Assembly: GCF_003522965.1 (NCBI RefSeq)
Contig: NZ_CP031513.1
Span: forward strand, 372,001-436,000
Direction: 5' to 3'
From: Bombilactobacillus bombi
GTDB taxonomy: Bacteria; Bacillota; Bacilli; Lactobacillales; Lactobacillaceae
DNA length: 64,000 nucleotides
The notes below the pieces were generated by a model. That model saw only the letters and a program-made list of their open reading frames with translations, was not told the origin of the DNA and searched no databases. Each line of letters begins with the position of its first letter. Within the stretch, counting starts at the first letter, position 1. This document shows positions 52,956 to 61,727 of this stretch, in pieces. A program made the translations under genes and the position numbers.

Positions 52956-54227
52956 ATGGGATTATTTGATATTTTTAAGAAGAAAAAAAACGTTGCTGAA
53001 CGCAAAGAAACTGAAGAACAATCTAAAGAATCTTTGGATACCGAGCAAGAACAAAAATCATTAGACGAAAAAACAGAAAATCTTGATATAGATACTGAAA
53101 ATAATGTTTCTGATGAGAGCTCAGCATCTAAGGATATTTCAACAACTACTATGGCAGATCCACAACCATCTTCTACACCCAAAACACCTGCCGAACCACA
53201 ACCAACATCTGACAGTGCTGGTGTTAAAGAAGATAATGACATTGAAGTTGATGATACTGCGTCTGCTTCAGAAACTGAGCCAGTTGATGAGCAAGAAGAA
53301 TATGATGCTGGTTTACAAAAAACGCGCCATAGTTTTCGGGATAAATTTAACGCTTTTATGGCCAATTTTCGTAGCGTAGATGAGGACTTTTTTGAAGATT
53401 TAGAAGACTTGTTAATTCAATCAGATGTTGGTTATGAAATGGCCTTGAAAATTTCTGATTCTTTACGAACTGAAGTCAAACTAAAAAATGTCAAATCACA
53501 AAAAGAAGTTTCGCATGTAATTGTAGAAAAAATGGCACAACTTTATCAAGAAGATGCTGCCGACCATGATTTTACTTTAAATGTTGATTCTCAACGACCA
53601 TTAAATATCATTTTATTTGTGGGAGTTAATGGTGCTGGTAAAACTACAACAATTGGTAAATTAGCAGCCCAGTTTAAATCTCAGGGTCAAAAAGTGCTTT
53701 TAGCCGCTGGTGACACTTTCAGAGCGGGAGCGATTGAGCAACTGCAATCTTGGGGTGAACAAGTTGGTGTAACAACTGTTGCTAGTAAAGCTGGTGCTGA
53801 TCCAGCAGCAGTAGTATTTGAAGCTATTCAAACTGCTAAAAAAGAACAATATGATATTTTATTAGTAGATACAGCAGGTCGGTTACAAAATAATACTAAT
53901 TTGATGAAAGAACTAGAAAAAATTAAACGGATTATTACTCGTGAAGTTCCCGATGCTCCCCATGAAGTCTTGTTAGTAATTGATGCAACAACTGGTCAAA
54001 ATGCTTTAAGCCAAGCCAAACAATTCGAAAAAACTACACAAGTAACAGGAATAGTTCTAACTAAATTAGATGGTTCTTCGCAGGGTGGTATTGTCTTGGC
54101 CATTAATGATGAATTGCATATTCCAGTAAAATTGGTAGGTTTAGGAGAAAAGGTTCAAGATTTACAAATTTTTGATCCACAAAAATTTGCTACCGGTCTC
54201 TTTAGTAACTTGTTGACGGAAGAATAG
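52956..54227 (+). CDS. ftsY: Signal recognition particle receptor FtsY
   Basis: SRP receptor GTPase at the membrane. 423 aa: a basic start ([12 protein letters not shown]), an acidic low-complexity A domain to about 115, and the NG domain with G1 [10 protein letters not shown] (Lys229), DTFRAGA, DTAGR and TKLDG. Two bp after smc; ylxM and ffh follow, completing the SRP cluster. Confidence 0.97.
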   Translation: MGLFDIFKKKKNVAERKETEEQSKESLDTEQEQKSLDEKTENLDIDTENNVSDESSASKDISTTTMADPQPSSTPKTPAEPQPTSDSAGVKEDNDIEVDDTASASETEPVDEQEEYDAGLQKTRHSFRDKFNAFMANFRSVDEDFFEDLEDLLIQSDVGYEMALKISDSLRTEVKLKNVKSQKEVSHVIVEKMAQLYQEDAADHDFTLNVDSQRPLNIILFVGVNGAGKTTTIGKLAAQFKSQGQKVLLAAGDTFRAGAIEQLQSWGEQVGVTTVASKAGADPAAVVFEAIQTAKKEQYDILLVDTAGRLQNNTNLMKELEKIKRIITREVPDAPHEVLLVIDATTGQNALSQAKQFEKTTQVTGIVLTKLDGSSQGGIVLAINDELHIPVKLVGLGEKVQDLQIFDPQKFATGLFSNLLTEE

Positions 54228-54229
54228 TT

Positions 54230-54571
54230 ATGAGTGAGAATATTGAAAAAACTACACAAATTAATATGTTGTATGACTTTTATCAACCATTATTAACAAC
54301 TAAACAAAATTTGTATATGCAGCTGTATTATGGTGATGATTATTCATTGGGAGAAATTGCCCAGTTACAACAAGTGAGCCGCCAAGCAGTTTATGATAAT
54401 CTACAAAGAACTGTTAAAATTTTAACTAAGTATGAACAACAACTTCATTTATATCGCAATTTTTTGCGACGAGAAAAATTATTGCGTCAGTTACAAAAAC
54501 AAGTAACACAAAAATACTCCGATGATGTAGACTTAATATCGGTAACCAATGAATTAATGAAGCTGGAATAG
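54230..54571 (+). CDS. ylxM: Putative DNA-binding protein YlxM (UPF0122)
   Basis: 113 aa helix-turn-helix protein resembling sigma region 4 (TTKQNLYMQLYYGDDYSLGEIAQLQ, QVSRQAVYDNLQRT). It regularly precedes ffh in Firmicutes and is thought to influence SRP function. 2 bp after ftsY and 11 bp before ffh. Confidence 0.9.
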   Translation: MSENIEKTTQINMLYDFYQPLLTTKQNLYMQLYYGDDYSLGEIAQLQQVSRQAVYDNLQRTVKILTKYEQQLHLYRNFLRREKLLRQLQKQVTQKYSDDVDLISVTNELMKLE

Positions 54572-54582
54572 GAGAAAACAGA

Positions 54583-56019
54583 ATGGCTTTTGAAGGATTA
54601 AGTGAACGACTCCAAAAAACTTTTTCTAAATTACGAGGCAAAGGCAAAGTTACAGAGGCCGATGTTCGTGAAATGATGCGTGAAGTCCGCTTGGCTTTAT
54701 TGGAAGCGGATGTTAATTTTGATGTAACCAAGACTTTTATTAAAACTGTTCGTGAACGGGCGATTGGCAGTGAAGTTTTAGATAGCTTAACACCTGCCCA
54801 GCAAGTCATTAAAATTGTTAATGAAGAATTAACCAAGATTATGGGTTCTCAAGCAGTTTTACTTAATAAGGCAGATAAAATCCCAACGATTGTTATGATG
54901 GTCGGGCTTCAAGGTGCTGGTAAAACGACCTCCGCAGGGAAATTAGCCCGTTATCTTAAAGAAGAGCAAAAGGCACGTCCGCTCTTTATTGCTGCCGATG
55001 TTTATCGTCCCGCAGCAATTGAACAGTTAAAGACAATTGGACAGCAATTAGACGTTCCAGTTTATGATGAAGGTACTCAGCATAATCCTGTAGACATTGT
55101 TCAAAATGGACTGCAAAAAGCAGCTGATGATAAAAATGATTATGTCTTAATAGATACTGCTGGTCGTTTAGAAATTGATGATCAATTAATGGATGAATTG
55201 AGCCAGATTAAAGCGATTGCTCATCCCAATGAAATTTTATTAGTTGTTGATTCGATGACGGGTCAAGCTGCTACCCATGTTGCAGAAGGATTTAATGAAC
55301 GCTTAGATATTACCGGTGTCATTTTAACTAAGTTAGATGGTGATACCCGTGGTGGTGCGGCACTTTCTATTCGTTCCGTAACCGGGAAACCAATTAAATT
55401 TATTGGTTCTGGTGAAAAGCTGGATGCCTTAGAAGTATTTCATCCTGATCGAATGGCTAATCGAATTTTGGGTATGGGCGATATGATGACTCTCATTGAA
55501 AAAGCCCAAAAAGATTACGATGAAAAGCAAGCCGAAGAATTAACCCGCAAAATGCAGGAAAATAATTTTGATTTTAATGATTTTGTTGATCAATTAGATC
55601 AAGTTCAAAAAATGGGGCCAATGGATGAAATCATGAAGATGATTCCAGGAATGGCTAATAATCCTGCCTTGCAAAATGTTAAAATGGATCCGCAAGATTT
55701 AGAACATTTGAAGGCCATTGTTTATTCTATGACTCCGCAAGAACGTCAAAATCCTGACTTGTTGAATCCTTCTCGGCGGCGGCGCTTGGCTTCAGGTGCT
55801 GGGCGGCCAGTTCAAGAAGTTAACCGAATGATTAAACAATTTAAGCAAATGCAAACCATGATGCAAAAGATGAGTAAAGGTAATTTTAACGGAATGGATC
55901 AAATGATGGGTGGCGGCTTACAAGGTAAAATCGGCAAAATGGCAATGGGCTCAATGGTTCGGCGTAATAAAAAACGTAAAAAGAAACGTTTAAAAAAGGT
56001 CAAAAGATTTAAATCATAA
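54583..56019 (+). CDS. ffh: Signal recognition particle protein Ffh
   Basis: 478 aa: N domain, G domain with GLQGAGKTTSAGK (Lys114), DVYRPAA, DTAGR and TKLDGDTRGG, and the Met-rich M domain (about 300-450: MKMIPGMANNP, MQTMMQKMSKGNFNGMDQMM) that binds signal peptides and 4.5S RNA. A highly basic C-terminal tail is present. The SRP RNA gene is not in this window. Confidence 0.98.
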   Translation: MAFEGLSERLQKTFSKLRGKGKVTEADVREMMREVRLALLEADVNFDVTKTFIKTVRERAIGSEVLDSLTPAQQVIKIVNEELTKIMGSQAVLLNKADKIPTIVMMVGLQGAGKTTSAGKLARYLKEEQKARPLFIAADVYRPAAIEQLKTIGQQLDVPVYDEGTQHNPVDIVQNGLQKAADDKNDYVLIDTAGRLEIDDQLMDELSQIKAIAHPNEILLVVDSMTGQAATHVAEGFNERLDITGVILTKLDGDTRGGAALSIRSVTGKPIKFIGSGEKLDALEVFHPDRMANRILGMGDMMTLIEKAQKDYDEKQAEELTRKMQENNFDFNDFVDQLDQVQKMGPMDEIMKMIPGMANNPALQNVKMDPQDLEHLKAIVYSMTPQERQNPDLLNPSRRRRLASGAGRPVQEVNRMIKQFKQMQTMMQKMSKGNFNGMDQMMGGGLQGKIGKMAMGSMVRRNKKRKKKRLKKVKRFKS

Positions 56020-56065
56020 CTGTAAAGAAAAAAAGCTTTACAGTAGCTTTGATTTTCAGTATAAT
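56020..56065 (+). promoter_or_regulatory. Hairpin and promoter ahead of rpsP
   Basis: Inverted repeat CTGTAAAG (56020-56027) / CTTTACAG (56036-56043) just after ffh. The right arm contains a -35 box TTTACA (56037-56042), followed by 17 bp and TATAAT (56060-56065). The hairpin may weaken read-through from ffh, while the promoter starts a ribosomal operon. Confidence 0.6.
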
Positions 56066-56101
56066 TACTAACGTTAAGAAATTATTTGGAGGAATTTGAT
56101 A

Positions 56102-56383
56102 ATGGCAGTTAAAATTCGTATGCGTCGTATGGGAAGTAAGAAACGTCCATTTTACAGAATTGTTGTAGCAGACTCACGATCACCTCGTGATGGTCGTTTT
56201 ATTCAAGAAATTGGATACTATAACCCATTACGCAAGGAACAATTTAAATTAGACGAAGCCGCAGCTTTAGATTGGTTGCAAAAGGGTGCACAACCTTCTG
56301 ATACTGTACGTAACTTGTTATCTAAAAAAGGTATCATGAAACAACTTCATGAAGCTAAACTAGCAGCAAAGAATGCTAAATAG
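56102..56383 (+). CDS. rpsP: 30S ribosomal protein S16
   Basis: 93 aa from ATG 56102 (TTGGAGGAA upstream), beginning [20 protein letters not shown]. First gene of rpsP-khpA, the conserved block leading to rimM-trmD-rplS. Confidence 0.98.
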   Translation: MAVKIRMRRMGSKKRPFYRIVVADSRSPRDGRFIQEIGYYNPLRKEQFKLDEAAALDWLQKGAQPSDTVRNLLSKKGIMKQLHEAKLAAKNAK

Positions 56384-56397
56384 GCGTGTGTTAGAAG

Positions 56398-56655
56398 ATG
56401 GCAACTAATATTACAGATTTTATTAAAGCAATCGTTTTGCCGTTAGCTGATAAGAAAGACCAAGTTGTAGTGACGACTGAAGAACAACCTGATTTTCTGG
56501 TTTATGATTTGCACGTAAGCTCAAAAGATGCAGGTCGAATTATTGGCAAACAAGGGCGAGTTGCACAAGCTATTCGCACAATCGTATATTCACAAAATCA
56601 TGATACTACTAGAAAAATCAAGCTTAATATTATACCGGAAGCTGATAGTGAGTAA
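56398..56655 (+). CDS. khpA: KH-domain RNA-binding protein KhpA
   Basis: 85 aa with one KH domain (VYDLHVSSKDAGRIIGKQGR; GxxG loop GKQG). Partner of KhpB/Jag in lactic acid bacteria and streptococci, where it affects cell elongation. Lies 14 bp after rpsP. Confidence 0.93.
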   Translation: MATNITDFIKAIVLPLADKKDQVVVTTEEQPDFLVYDLHVSSKDAGRIIGKQGRVAQAIRTIVYSQNHDTTRKIKLNIIPEADSE

Positions 56656-56680
56656 TGAAGTTATTTTGTGAAAACTGTGC

Positions 56681-56700
56681 TATTGGCATGCATGTCAATA
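56681..56700. repeat. 20-bp near-perfect palindrome upstream of rimM
   Basis: TATTGGCATGCATGTCAATA reads the same on both strands at 18 of 20 positions. It lies 26 bp after the khpA stop codon and 122 bp before rimM, and is operator-like. No known regulator assigned. Confidence 0.5.
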
Positions 56701-56745
56701 TATTTTTTGTATAGGATATTATCAATAATAATGTCTGTGATTAAT

Positions 56746-56779
56746 TGCCTCCATGAACGAAATCTCGTTTTTGGAGGCA
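56746..56779 (+). other. Long hairpin between khpA and rimM
   Basis: Outer stem TGCCTCCA (56746-56753) / TGGAGGCA (56772-56779) with a nested inner stem AACGA/TCGTT. It is followed by TATTTTAT, not a clean T-run. The right arm contains GGAGG, but the genuine rimM ribosome binding site is a second TTGGAGG at about 56812. It may be a weak terminator or an RNA control element. Confidence 0.5.
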
Positions 56780-56822
56780 TATTTTATAAATTATTTTTAT
56801 ATTTTGGCCATTTGGAGGTTTA

Positions 56823-57347
56823 ATGGAACAATTACAATATGTCCGTATTGGTCGGATTATTAATACACATGGGAATCGTGGTGAATTAAAGGTTGTAGCT
56901 ACGACAGACTTTGCCCTAGAACGCTTTGCTGAACAAAATAAAGTTTTTATTAAGATGCACAATCAATATCAGCAATTTACTATTCAAAATGCTCGTATGC
57001 AACAAAAGTTTTGGTTACTTAAATTGACTAATATCGAGAGTATTAGTGAGGCCGAAGTCTACAAAAATTGTGATTTATATGCTGATACAACATCGATGCC
57101 AGAGTTAGAAGAGGGCCAATATTTTTATAAGGATATTATGGGAATTAATGTTAAAGATGTAAACCACGGTTTTTTAGGATCAGTCACTGATATTATGAGT
57201 TTAGGACCAAATGATGTCTGGACAGTTCAAGATAAACATGGTCGTGAAATTTTAATTCCAATTTTGAAGTCGACATTAGTTGAAGTAAATTTGACAACAC
57301 AGTTGGCAACAGTTGACTTGCCAGAAGGGTTAATTGATGAAGATTGA
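56823..57347 (+). CDS. rimM: Ribosome maturation factor RimM
   Basis: 16S rRNA processing factor. 174 aa: N-terminal RimM domain ([19 protein letters not shown]) and a C-terminal PRC barrel ([35 protein letters not shown]). TTGGAGG precedes the ATG. Overlaps trmD by 11 bp. Confidence 0.96.
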   Translation: MEQLQYVRIGRIINTHGNRGELKVVATTDFALERFAEQNKVFIKMHNQYQQFTIQNARMQQKFWLLKLTNIESISEAEVYKNCDLYADTTSMPELEEGQYFYKDIMGINVKDVNHGFLGSVTDIMSLGPNDVWTVQDKHGREILIPILKSTLVEVNLTTQLATVDLPEGLIDED

Positions 57348-58068
57348 TATATTAACGCTTTTTCCTAAAATGTTTCAAGCCCTCGATGAATCATTACTGG
57401 GAAAAGCCCAAGCCAAGGAGCTCTTAAATATTAATATTTGTGATTTTCGTCAATATTCCACTGATAAACACCATCATGTTGATGATACTCCTTATGGTGG
57501 CGGCGCGGGGATGCTTTTAGAACCTCAACCAATTTATCGAGCAATGGATGCAATTAATGAAGCTGATCCGAATTTTAAACGTGTAATTCTCATGGATCCG
57601 GCAGGGCAGCGTTTTGATCAAAGCATTGCGCAAAATCTTGCGCAGGAACAACATCTAGTATTTATTTGTGGTCATTATGAAGGTTTTGATGCCCGAATAG
57701 AGAAGTTAGCTACTGATCGTCTGTCAATTGGTGATTTTGTCATTACTGGCGGAGAAATGGCAGCAATGATGATGATTGATGCGTTGGCTCGATTTGTACC
57801 GGGAGTTTTAGGTAATCAAGATTCAGCATATTCGGATTCTTTTAGTGCAGGTTTATTGGAATATCCGCAATACACCCGTCCAGCAGAATATCGTGGGATG
57901 AAAGTGCCCGAGGTATTACTCAGTGGTAATCATCAAAAGATTGCACAATGGCGACATCAAGAATCATTAAAGAAGACTTATCAATTTCGGCCAGACTTAA
58001 TAAAGCAAGCTGACTTGTCAACTGCCGATCGGCAATTTTTAGCAGATTTACAACAAGATGATAATTAA
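57337..58068 (+). CDS. trmD: tRNA (guanine-37-N1)-methyltransferase
   Basis: SPOUT methyltransferase preventing +1 frameshifts. 243 aa from ATG 57337 (AAGGG upstream). Knot motifs: [28 protein letters not shown] and [17 protein letters not shown]. Coupled to rimM. Confidence 0.97.
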   Translation: MKIDILTLFPKMFQALDESLLGKAQAKELLNINICDFRQYSTDKHHHVDDTPYGGGAGMLLEPQPIYRAMDAINEADPNFKRVILMDPAGQRFDQSIAQNLAQEQHLVFICGHYEGFDARIEKLATDRLSIGDFVITGGEMAAMMMIDALARFVPGVLGNQDSAYSDSFSAGLLEYPQYTRPAEYRGMKVPEVLLSGNHQKIAQWRHQESLKKTYQFRPDLIKQADLSTADRQFLADLQQDDN

Positions 58069-58102
58069 CTTTACAATTTTGATAATTATGTTAGTATATA
58101 AT

Positions 58103-58175
58103 TTGTGTGTTTACACAATACAACGATATTCCGCTGTAATGTTTAGATTTACATGAGTATCAGTAAGGGAGAAAT
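58103..58175 (+). promoter_or_regulatory. L19 leader RNA
   Basis: Between a TATAAT (58097-58102) and rplS the leader contains ATTCCGCTGTAATGTTTAGA, then ACATGAGTAT and a CAG before the ribosome binding site. It can pair as CTG..AATGT/ACAT..CAG. This resembles the short L19 leader motif of Firmicutes. Assignment is from memory of the motif; a covariance search was not possible. Confidence 0.55.
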
Positions 58176-58179
58176 TTTT

Positions 58180-58536
58180 ATGAGTAAGAGTCCATTGATT
58201 GACCAAGTTACTAAGTCACAATTACGTGATGATATTCCTGATTTCCGTGCTGGCGATACAGTTCGTGTTCATGCTAAAGTCGTTGAAGGTAGTCGCGAAC
58301 GTATTCAGCTTTTTGAAGGTGTTGTTATTAGACGTCGGGGTTCAGGTATTAGTGCTACTTATACAGTACGTAAAATTAGTAGTGGTGTGGGTGTAGAAAG
58401 AACTTTCCCATTACATTCACCACGAGTATCTAAGATTGAAGTAATTCGTCATGGTCGCGTTCGTCGTGCCAAACTATATTACTTACGTTCATTACGAGGT
58501 AAGGCTGCTCGTATTCCTGAAAAGCGTCGTAATTAA
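58180..58536 (+). CDS. rplS: 50S ribosomal protein L19
   Basis: 118 aa from ATG 58180 (AAGGGAG upstream); an ATG at 58153 belongs to the leader. Contains [16 protein letters not shown] and the C-terminal [18 protein letters not shown]. Followed by a strong terminator. Confidence 0.97.
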   Translation: MSKSPLIDQVTKSQLRDDIPDFRAGDTVRVHAKVVEGSRERIQLFEGVVIRRRGSGISATYTVRKISSGVGVERTFPLHSPRVSKIEVIRHGRVRRAKLYYLRSLRGKAARIPEKRRN

Positions 58537-58551
58537 TTTAGTAAGTAATAA

Positions 58552-58581
58552 AAACACTTCTCGAGTGAGAAGTGTTTTTTT
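58552..58581. terminator. Terminator between rplS and lexA
   Basis: Eleven-bp stem AAACACTTCTC (58552-58562) / GAGAAGTGTTT (58567-58577), followed by T. It lies between convergent genes and can serve both. Confidence 0.93.
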
Positions 58582-58606
58582 ATTAATTATATAAAAATAA
58601 TCATAA

Positions 58607-59233
58607 TTAGAAAATGTGCTGGCGATATAAGCCGACAACTTTACCTAAAATAGTTGCTGTTTGTAAAATAATAGGATCAAATTCGTCATTTTCAGGTTGT
58701 AATCGAATATGATCACTTTCTTGATAAAATCTTTTACAAGTAGCTTCATTGTCACTATTCATTGCAATCACAATTTCGCCATTTTCGGCGGTATTTTGTT
58801 GATGCACAATTACTTGATCACCATTTAAAATTCCGGCATTAATCATGCTGCTACCCTGAATTGTGAGCATGAATAACTGTCCATCTATTGATTGCAAATC
58901 TGGAGGTAATGGAAAAAAGTCAGTGGCATTTTGTTGAATGGCCAAAATGGGTTCACCAGCAGTGACTATTCCTAAAACGGGAATTTGTGCTTGCTGAACA
59001 TTAATAGCGGCTAAGCCAGTATTAGTTATTTCCAAAGCACGAGGTTTTGTAGGGTTTCGCTGTAAGAAGCCATGATTTTGCAAGCGAGATAAGTAACCGT
59101 GAACGGTTGAAGTTGAAGATAATCCAACTTCTTCACAAATTTCACGAACAGTTGGTGGATATCCACGACTCTTAACATAATCATAAATGCATTGTAAAAT
59201 ATCTTTTTGTTTAGAACTGATTGTTTGACCCAT
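58607..59233 (-). CDS. lexA: SOS repressor LexA
   Basis: 208 aa. Winged-helix DNA-binding domain at 1-65 ([20 protein letters not shown]), autocleavage site Ala92-Gly93 (VTAGEP), catalytic Ser129 (QGSSMINAG) and Lys167 (ATCKRF) present, so it should be cleavable through RecA. An SOS box overlaps its promoter, giving autoregulation. Divergent from ynzC. Confidence 0.97.
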   Translation of the reverse strand: MGQTISSKQKDILQCIYDYVKSRGYPPTVREICEEVGLSSTSTVHGYLSRLQNHGFLQRNPTKPRALEITNTGLAAINVQQAQIPVLGIVTAGEPILAIQQNATDFFPLPPDLQSIDGQLFMLTIQGSSMINAGILNGDQVIVHQQNTAENGEIVIAMNSDNEATCKRFYQESDHIRLQPENDEFDPIILQTATILGKVVGLYRQHIF

Positions 59234-59260
59234 CGTTACACTCCTAGTATCTTTATTATT

Positions 59261-59300
59261 AGAGTACCATATGCATTAAGCAGTTTCAAACATATGTTCG
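59261..59300 (-). promoter_or_regulatory. lexA promoter with SOS box
   Basis: The sequence CAAACATATGTTCG (59287-59300) matches the Gram-positive SOS box CGAACATATGTTCG at 13 of 14 positions. On the minus strand it overlaps the -35 box TTGAAA (59284-59289), which is followed by 17 bp and TACTCT (59266-59261). The box also lies 22 bp upstream of the divergent ynzC, so LexA probably controls both. Confidence 0.88.
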
Positions 59301-59321
59301 TAAAATTAAGGGGAATTATCA

Positions 59322-59582
59322 ATGGTCGAATTGAATGAAAATAAACGACAAGCAGAATTAATTAATAGAATTAATATTTTAGCTCATAAACAGAAGCAAT
59401 CCGGTTTAGATCCTGAGGAAAAACAAGAACAGGCAACGTTAAGAAAAGAATATTTGGCTAATTTTCGCAAGGGATTTAAAGACCAAATTTTGCATACAAA
59501 GTTATATGATAAAAAGGGGCATGAGATTACCCCAGAAAAAGTGCATAAAATTCAAAAAAATAATGGCTGGAGACAAGATTAA
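59322..59582 (+). CDS. ynzC: YnzC family protein (DUF896)
   Basis: 86 aa, helical and charged: a two-helix hairpin LINRINILAHKQKQSGLDPE and EKQEQATLRKEYLANFRKGF, then a short tail. In B. subtilis ynzC belongs to the SOS-controlled yneA-yneB-ynzC operon divergent from lexA; here only ynzC remains next to lexA. AAGGGGA precedes the ATG. Confidence 0.9.
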   Translation: MVELNENKRQAELINRINILAHKQKQSGLDPEEKQEQATLRKEYLANFRKGFKDQILHTKLYDKKGHEITPEKVHKIQKNNGWRQD

Positions 59583-59647
59583 TTTTGCTAAAATAACAAA
59601 AATCTTATAAACTAGAAGAGTATCTATATATTGAAGGTGGAGTGGAA

Positions 59648-59863
59648 ATGGCTATTACAATTACTGTTGGAATTGTTATGTTAATTATTGGATTAATTGG
59701 AGGATTTTTCGGTGCTCGAGCTTATATGAAACACTATTTACAAGAAAATCCACCTATTTCAGCTGATATGATGCGCCAAATGATGGCGCAAATGGGGCAA
59801 AAACCTTCGCAAAAGAAATTAAATCAAATGATGCAACTCATGAAGAATCAAGCGAAGAAATAA
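59648..59863 (+). CDS. yneF: YneF family membrane protein (UPF0154)
   Basis: 71 aa from ATG 59648: an N-terminal transmembrane helix ([20 protein letters not shown]), then [20 protein letters not shown] and a Met/Gln/Lys-rich C-terminus. The NPPI motif and length are typical of UPF0154. Function unknown. Followed by a terminator. Confidence 0.9.
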   Translation: MAITITVGIVMLIIGLIGGFFGARAYMKHYLQENPPISADMMRQMMAQMGQKPSQKKLNQMMQLMKNQAKK

Positions 59864-59883
59864 TTAAACTCAATCAGACTGAG

Positions 59884-59908
59884 AAAAGTAGCGGAAGCTG
59901 CTTTTTTT
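59884..59908 (+). terminator. Terminator after yneF
   Basis: AAAAGTAGC (59884-59892) / GCTGCTTTT (59897-59905), one G-U pair, and T-run. Confidence 0.85.
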
Positions 59909-59972
59909 GTTATTATAATTTGTTAAAAATCTTACTAAGGTAATGCTAAATCTTTTTTGGGAGGTGTATGGA

Positions 59973-61706
59973 GTGGAGATTTTTCAAAAATTAAGTTGGT
60001 TTTTTCATAAACAAAAACGACGTTATTTTATAGGAATTATTTTTTTGGCTTTAACAGCAGTGACTAATTTAATTATTCCTAGAACAATTGGACAATTTGC
60101 TGATTGGACCAATCAACATCAATTAACACAAAAACATATCTTGATTGCCCTGGCTGCGATTTTAATAGCGGGCATTGGGCAATATTTGTTTCGCTACGGT
60201 TGGCGAAATCAAATTTGGGGTGGAGCGGCCGATTTAGAACAACAGTTGCGTAGTCAGCTATTTTGGCACTATTTAAATATGGATGAAATGTTTTTTAAAC
60301 GGCATCGTGTAGGTGATTTAATGGCTCGTTCCACCAACGATATCTCTGCTGTACAAAATGTTGCCGGTGTAGGCATTTTGACTTTGGCGGATTCAATTAT
60401 TACGGGCGGAATGACGATTGTTGCAATGGTTTTATTTGTTGATTGGAAGCTAACGCTCGTTGCCATTTTGCCATTACCGTTATTAGCAGTTATGGCTTGG
60501 TATTTAGGGGCAAAATTACATTCTCGTTTTTCTCAATCACAGGCAGCTTTTTCCCAATTAAGCAATAAAACACAAGAAAGTATGACAGGTATTAAGGTAA
60601 TAAAGACTTTTGGTCAAGAAAAAGAAGATATTGCTGATTTTAATCAACAAGTAGCGTACACGATTGATATTAATCGCAAAGTAAATCTGATTGATGCTAT
60701 GTTTGATCCATTAACTGGATTAATTATTGGTCTCACTTTTGTAATTACTATCCTTTATGGTTCTCATCTAATTATTGGACATATTATTAGTATTGGACAA
60801 TTAATTTCATTTGTGGGATATATTAACGCGTTAATTTGGCCGATGTTTGCGATTGGCCGACTTTTTAATGTTTTGGAACGAGGAAATGCAAGTTATGATC
60901 GTATTCAAAGTATTTTACAAGAGCAATCTTTAATTACAGAAAATTCACAAGGCTTAACTAAGGTTCAACGAGGAGAGTTACAGTTTAAGATACAATCTTT
61001 TTCTTATCCGGATGGACAAACAACTGTTTTAACTAACATACACTTTGAACTGAATCCTGGAAAAACTTTAGGAATAGTAGGTCGTGTGGGAGCCGGTAAA
61101 AGTACTATTATTAAGTTAATTTTGAGACGATTTGATAGTTATCGGGGCAAAATAATCTTAGATAATCATGATATTCGCGATTATTCTTTAAATGCTTTAT
61201 TATCCAATATTGGTTACGTTCCCCAAAATAGTTTTTTGTTTTCTACTACAGTAAAAAATAATATTCGCTTTGCAGACTATGATAGTGAAGACAAAAAAGT
61301 ACAGCAAGCTGCCCAAGAAGGCGCTATCGATGAAGATATTCAAAATTTCAATCAAGGATATCAAACTTTAGTAGGTGAACGTGGGATTTCATTGTCTGGT
61401 GGGCAAAAACAACGTGTATCAATTGCACGGGCTTTGTTAACAGCTCCTAAAATTTTAATTTTAGATGATTCTACTTCTGCAGTAGATGCTAAAACTGAAG
61501 TAGAAATTAACCAAAATATGCGACGTTTAGGCAATGACCAGCAGTCTCGCATTATTATTACACAGCGATTGCGTAGTGTAATGGATGCAGATGAAATTTT
61601 AGTTTTAGAAAACGGACAAATCATTCAACGAGGAACTCATCAAAAATTATTGCAAAGTTCTGGTTGGTATCAAGATATGTGGAAACGTCAGCAAATGAAT
61701 TACTAA
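59973..61706 (+). CDS. Heterodimeric ABC exporter, subunit with degenerate ATP site
   Basis: Half-transporter of 577 aa from GTG 59973 (GGGAGGTG 6 bp upstream). Six transmembrane helices to about 310, then the nucleotide-binding domain: Walker A GRVGAGKST (Lys376) and a canonical signature LSGGQ (474-478). The Walker B end reads LILDDST with Asp499 in place of the catalytic Glu, and Gln531 replaces the switch His (ITQRL). This is the pattern of the degenerate-site subunit of BmrCD/LmrCD/TM287-288-type exporters. Substrate unknown; multidrug or lipid export is likely for the family. Confidence 0.93.
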   Translation: MEIFQKLSWFFHKQKRRYFIGIIFLALTAVTNLIIPRTIGQFADWTNQHQLTQKHILIALAAILIAGIGQYLFRYGWRNQIWGGAADLEQQLRSQLFWHYLNMDEMFFKRHRVGDLMARSTNDISAVQNVAGVGILTLADSIITGGMTIVAMVLFVDWKLTLVAILPLPLLAVMAWYLGAKLHSRFSQSQAAFSQLSNKTQESMTGIKVIKTFGQEKEDIADFNQQVAYTIDINRKVNLIDAMFDPLTGLIIGLTFVITILYGSHLIIGHIISIGQLISFVGYINALIWPMFAIGRLFNVLERGNASYDRIQSILQEQSLITENSQGLTKVQRGELQFKIQSFSYPDGQTTVLTNIHFELNPGKTLGIVGRVGAGKSTIIKLILRRFDSYRGKIILDNHDIRDYSLNALLSNIGYVPQNSFLFSTTVKNNIRFADYDSEDKKVQQAAQEGAIDEDIQNFNQGYQTLVGERGISLSGGQKQRVSIARALLTAPKILILDDSTSAVDAKTEVEINQNMRRLGNDQQSRIIITQRLRSVMDADEILVLENGQIIQRGTHQKLLQSSGWYQDMWKRQQMNY

Positions 61707-61727
61707 TTTTGTAGAAAGAAGGTTACT

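Noticed and set aside
52916-53365. Minus-strand 149-codon Ser-rich frame opposite the start of ftsY
   Set aside because: It mirrors the acidic low-complexity region of FtsY on the other strand and has no signals of its own.
56020-56043. Strong terminator after ffh
   Set aside because: The 8-bp stem is not followed by a T-run and its right arm is the -35 region of the rpsP promoter.
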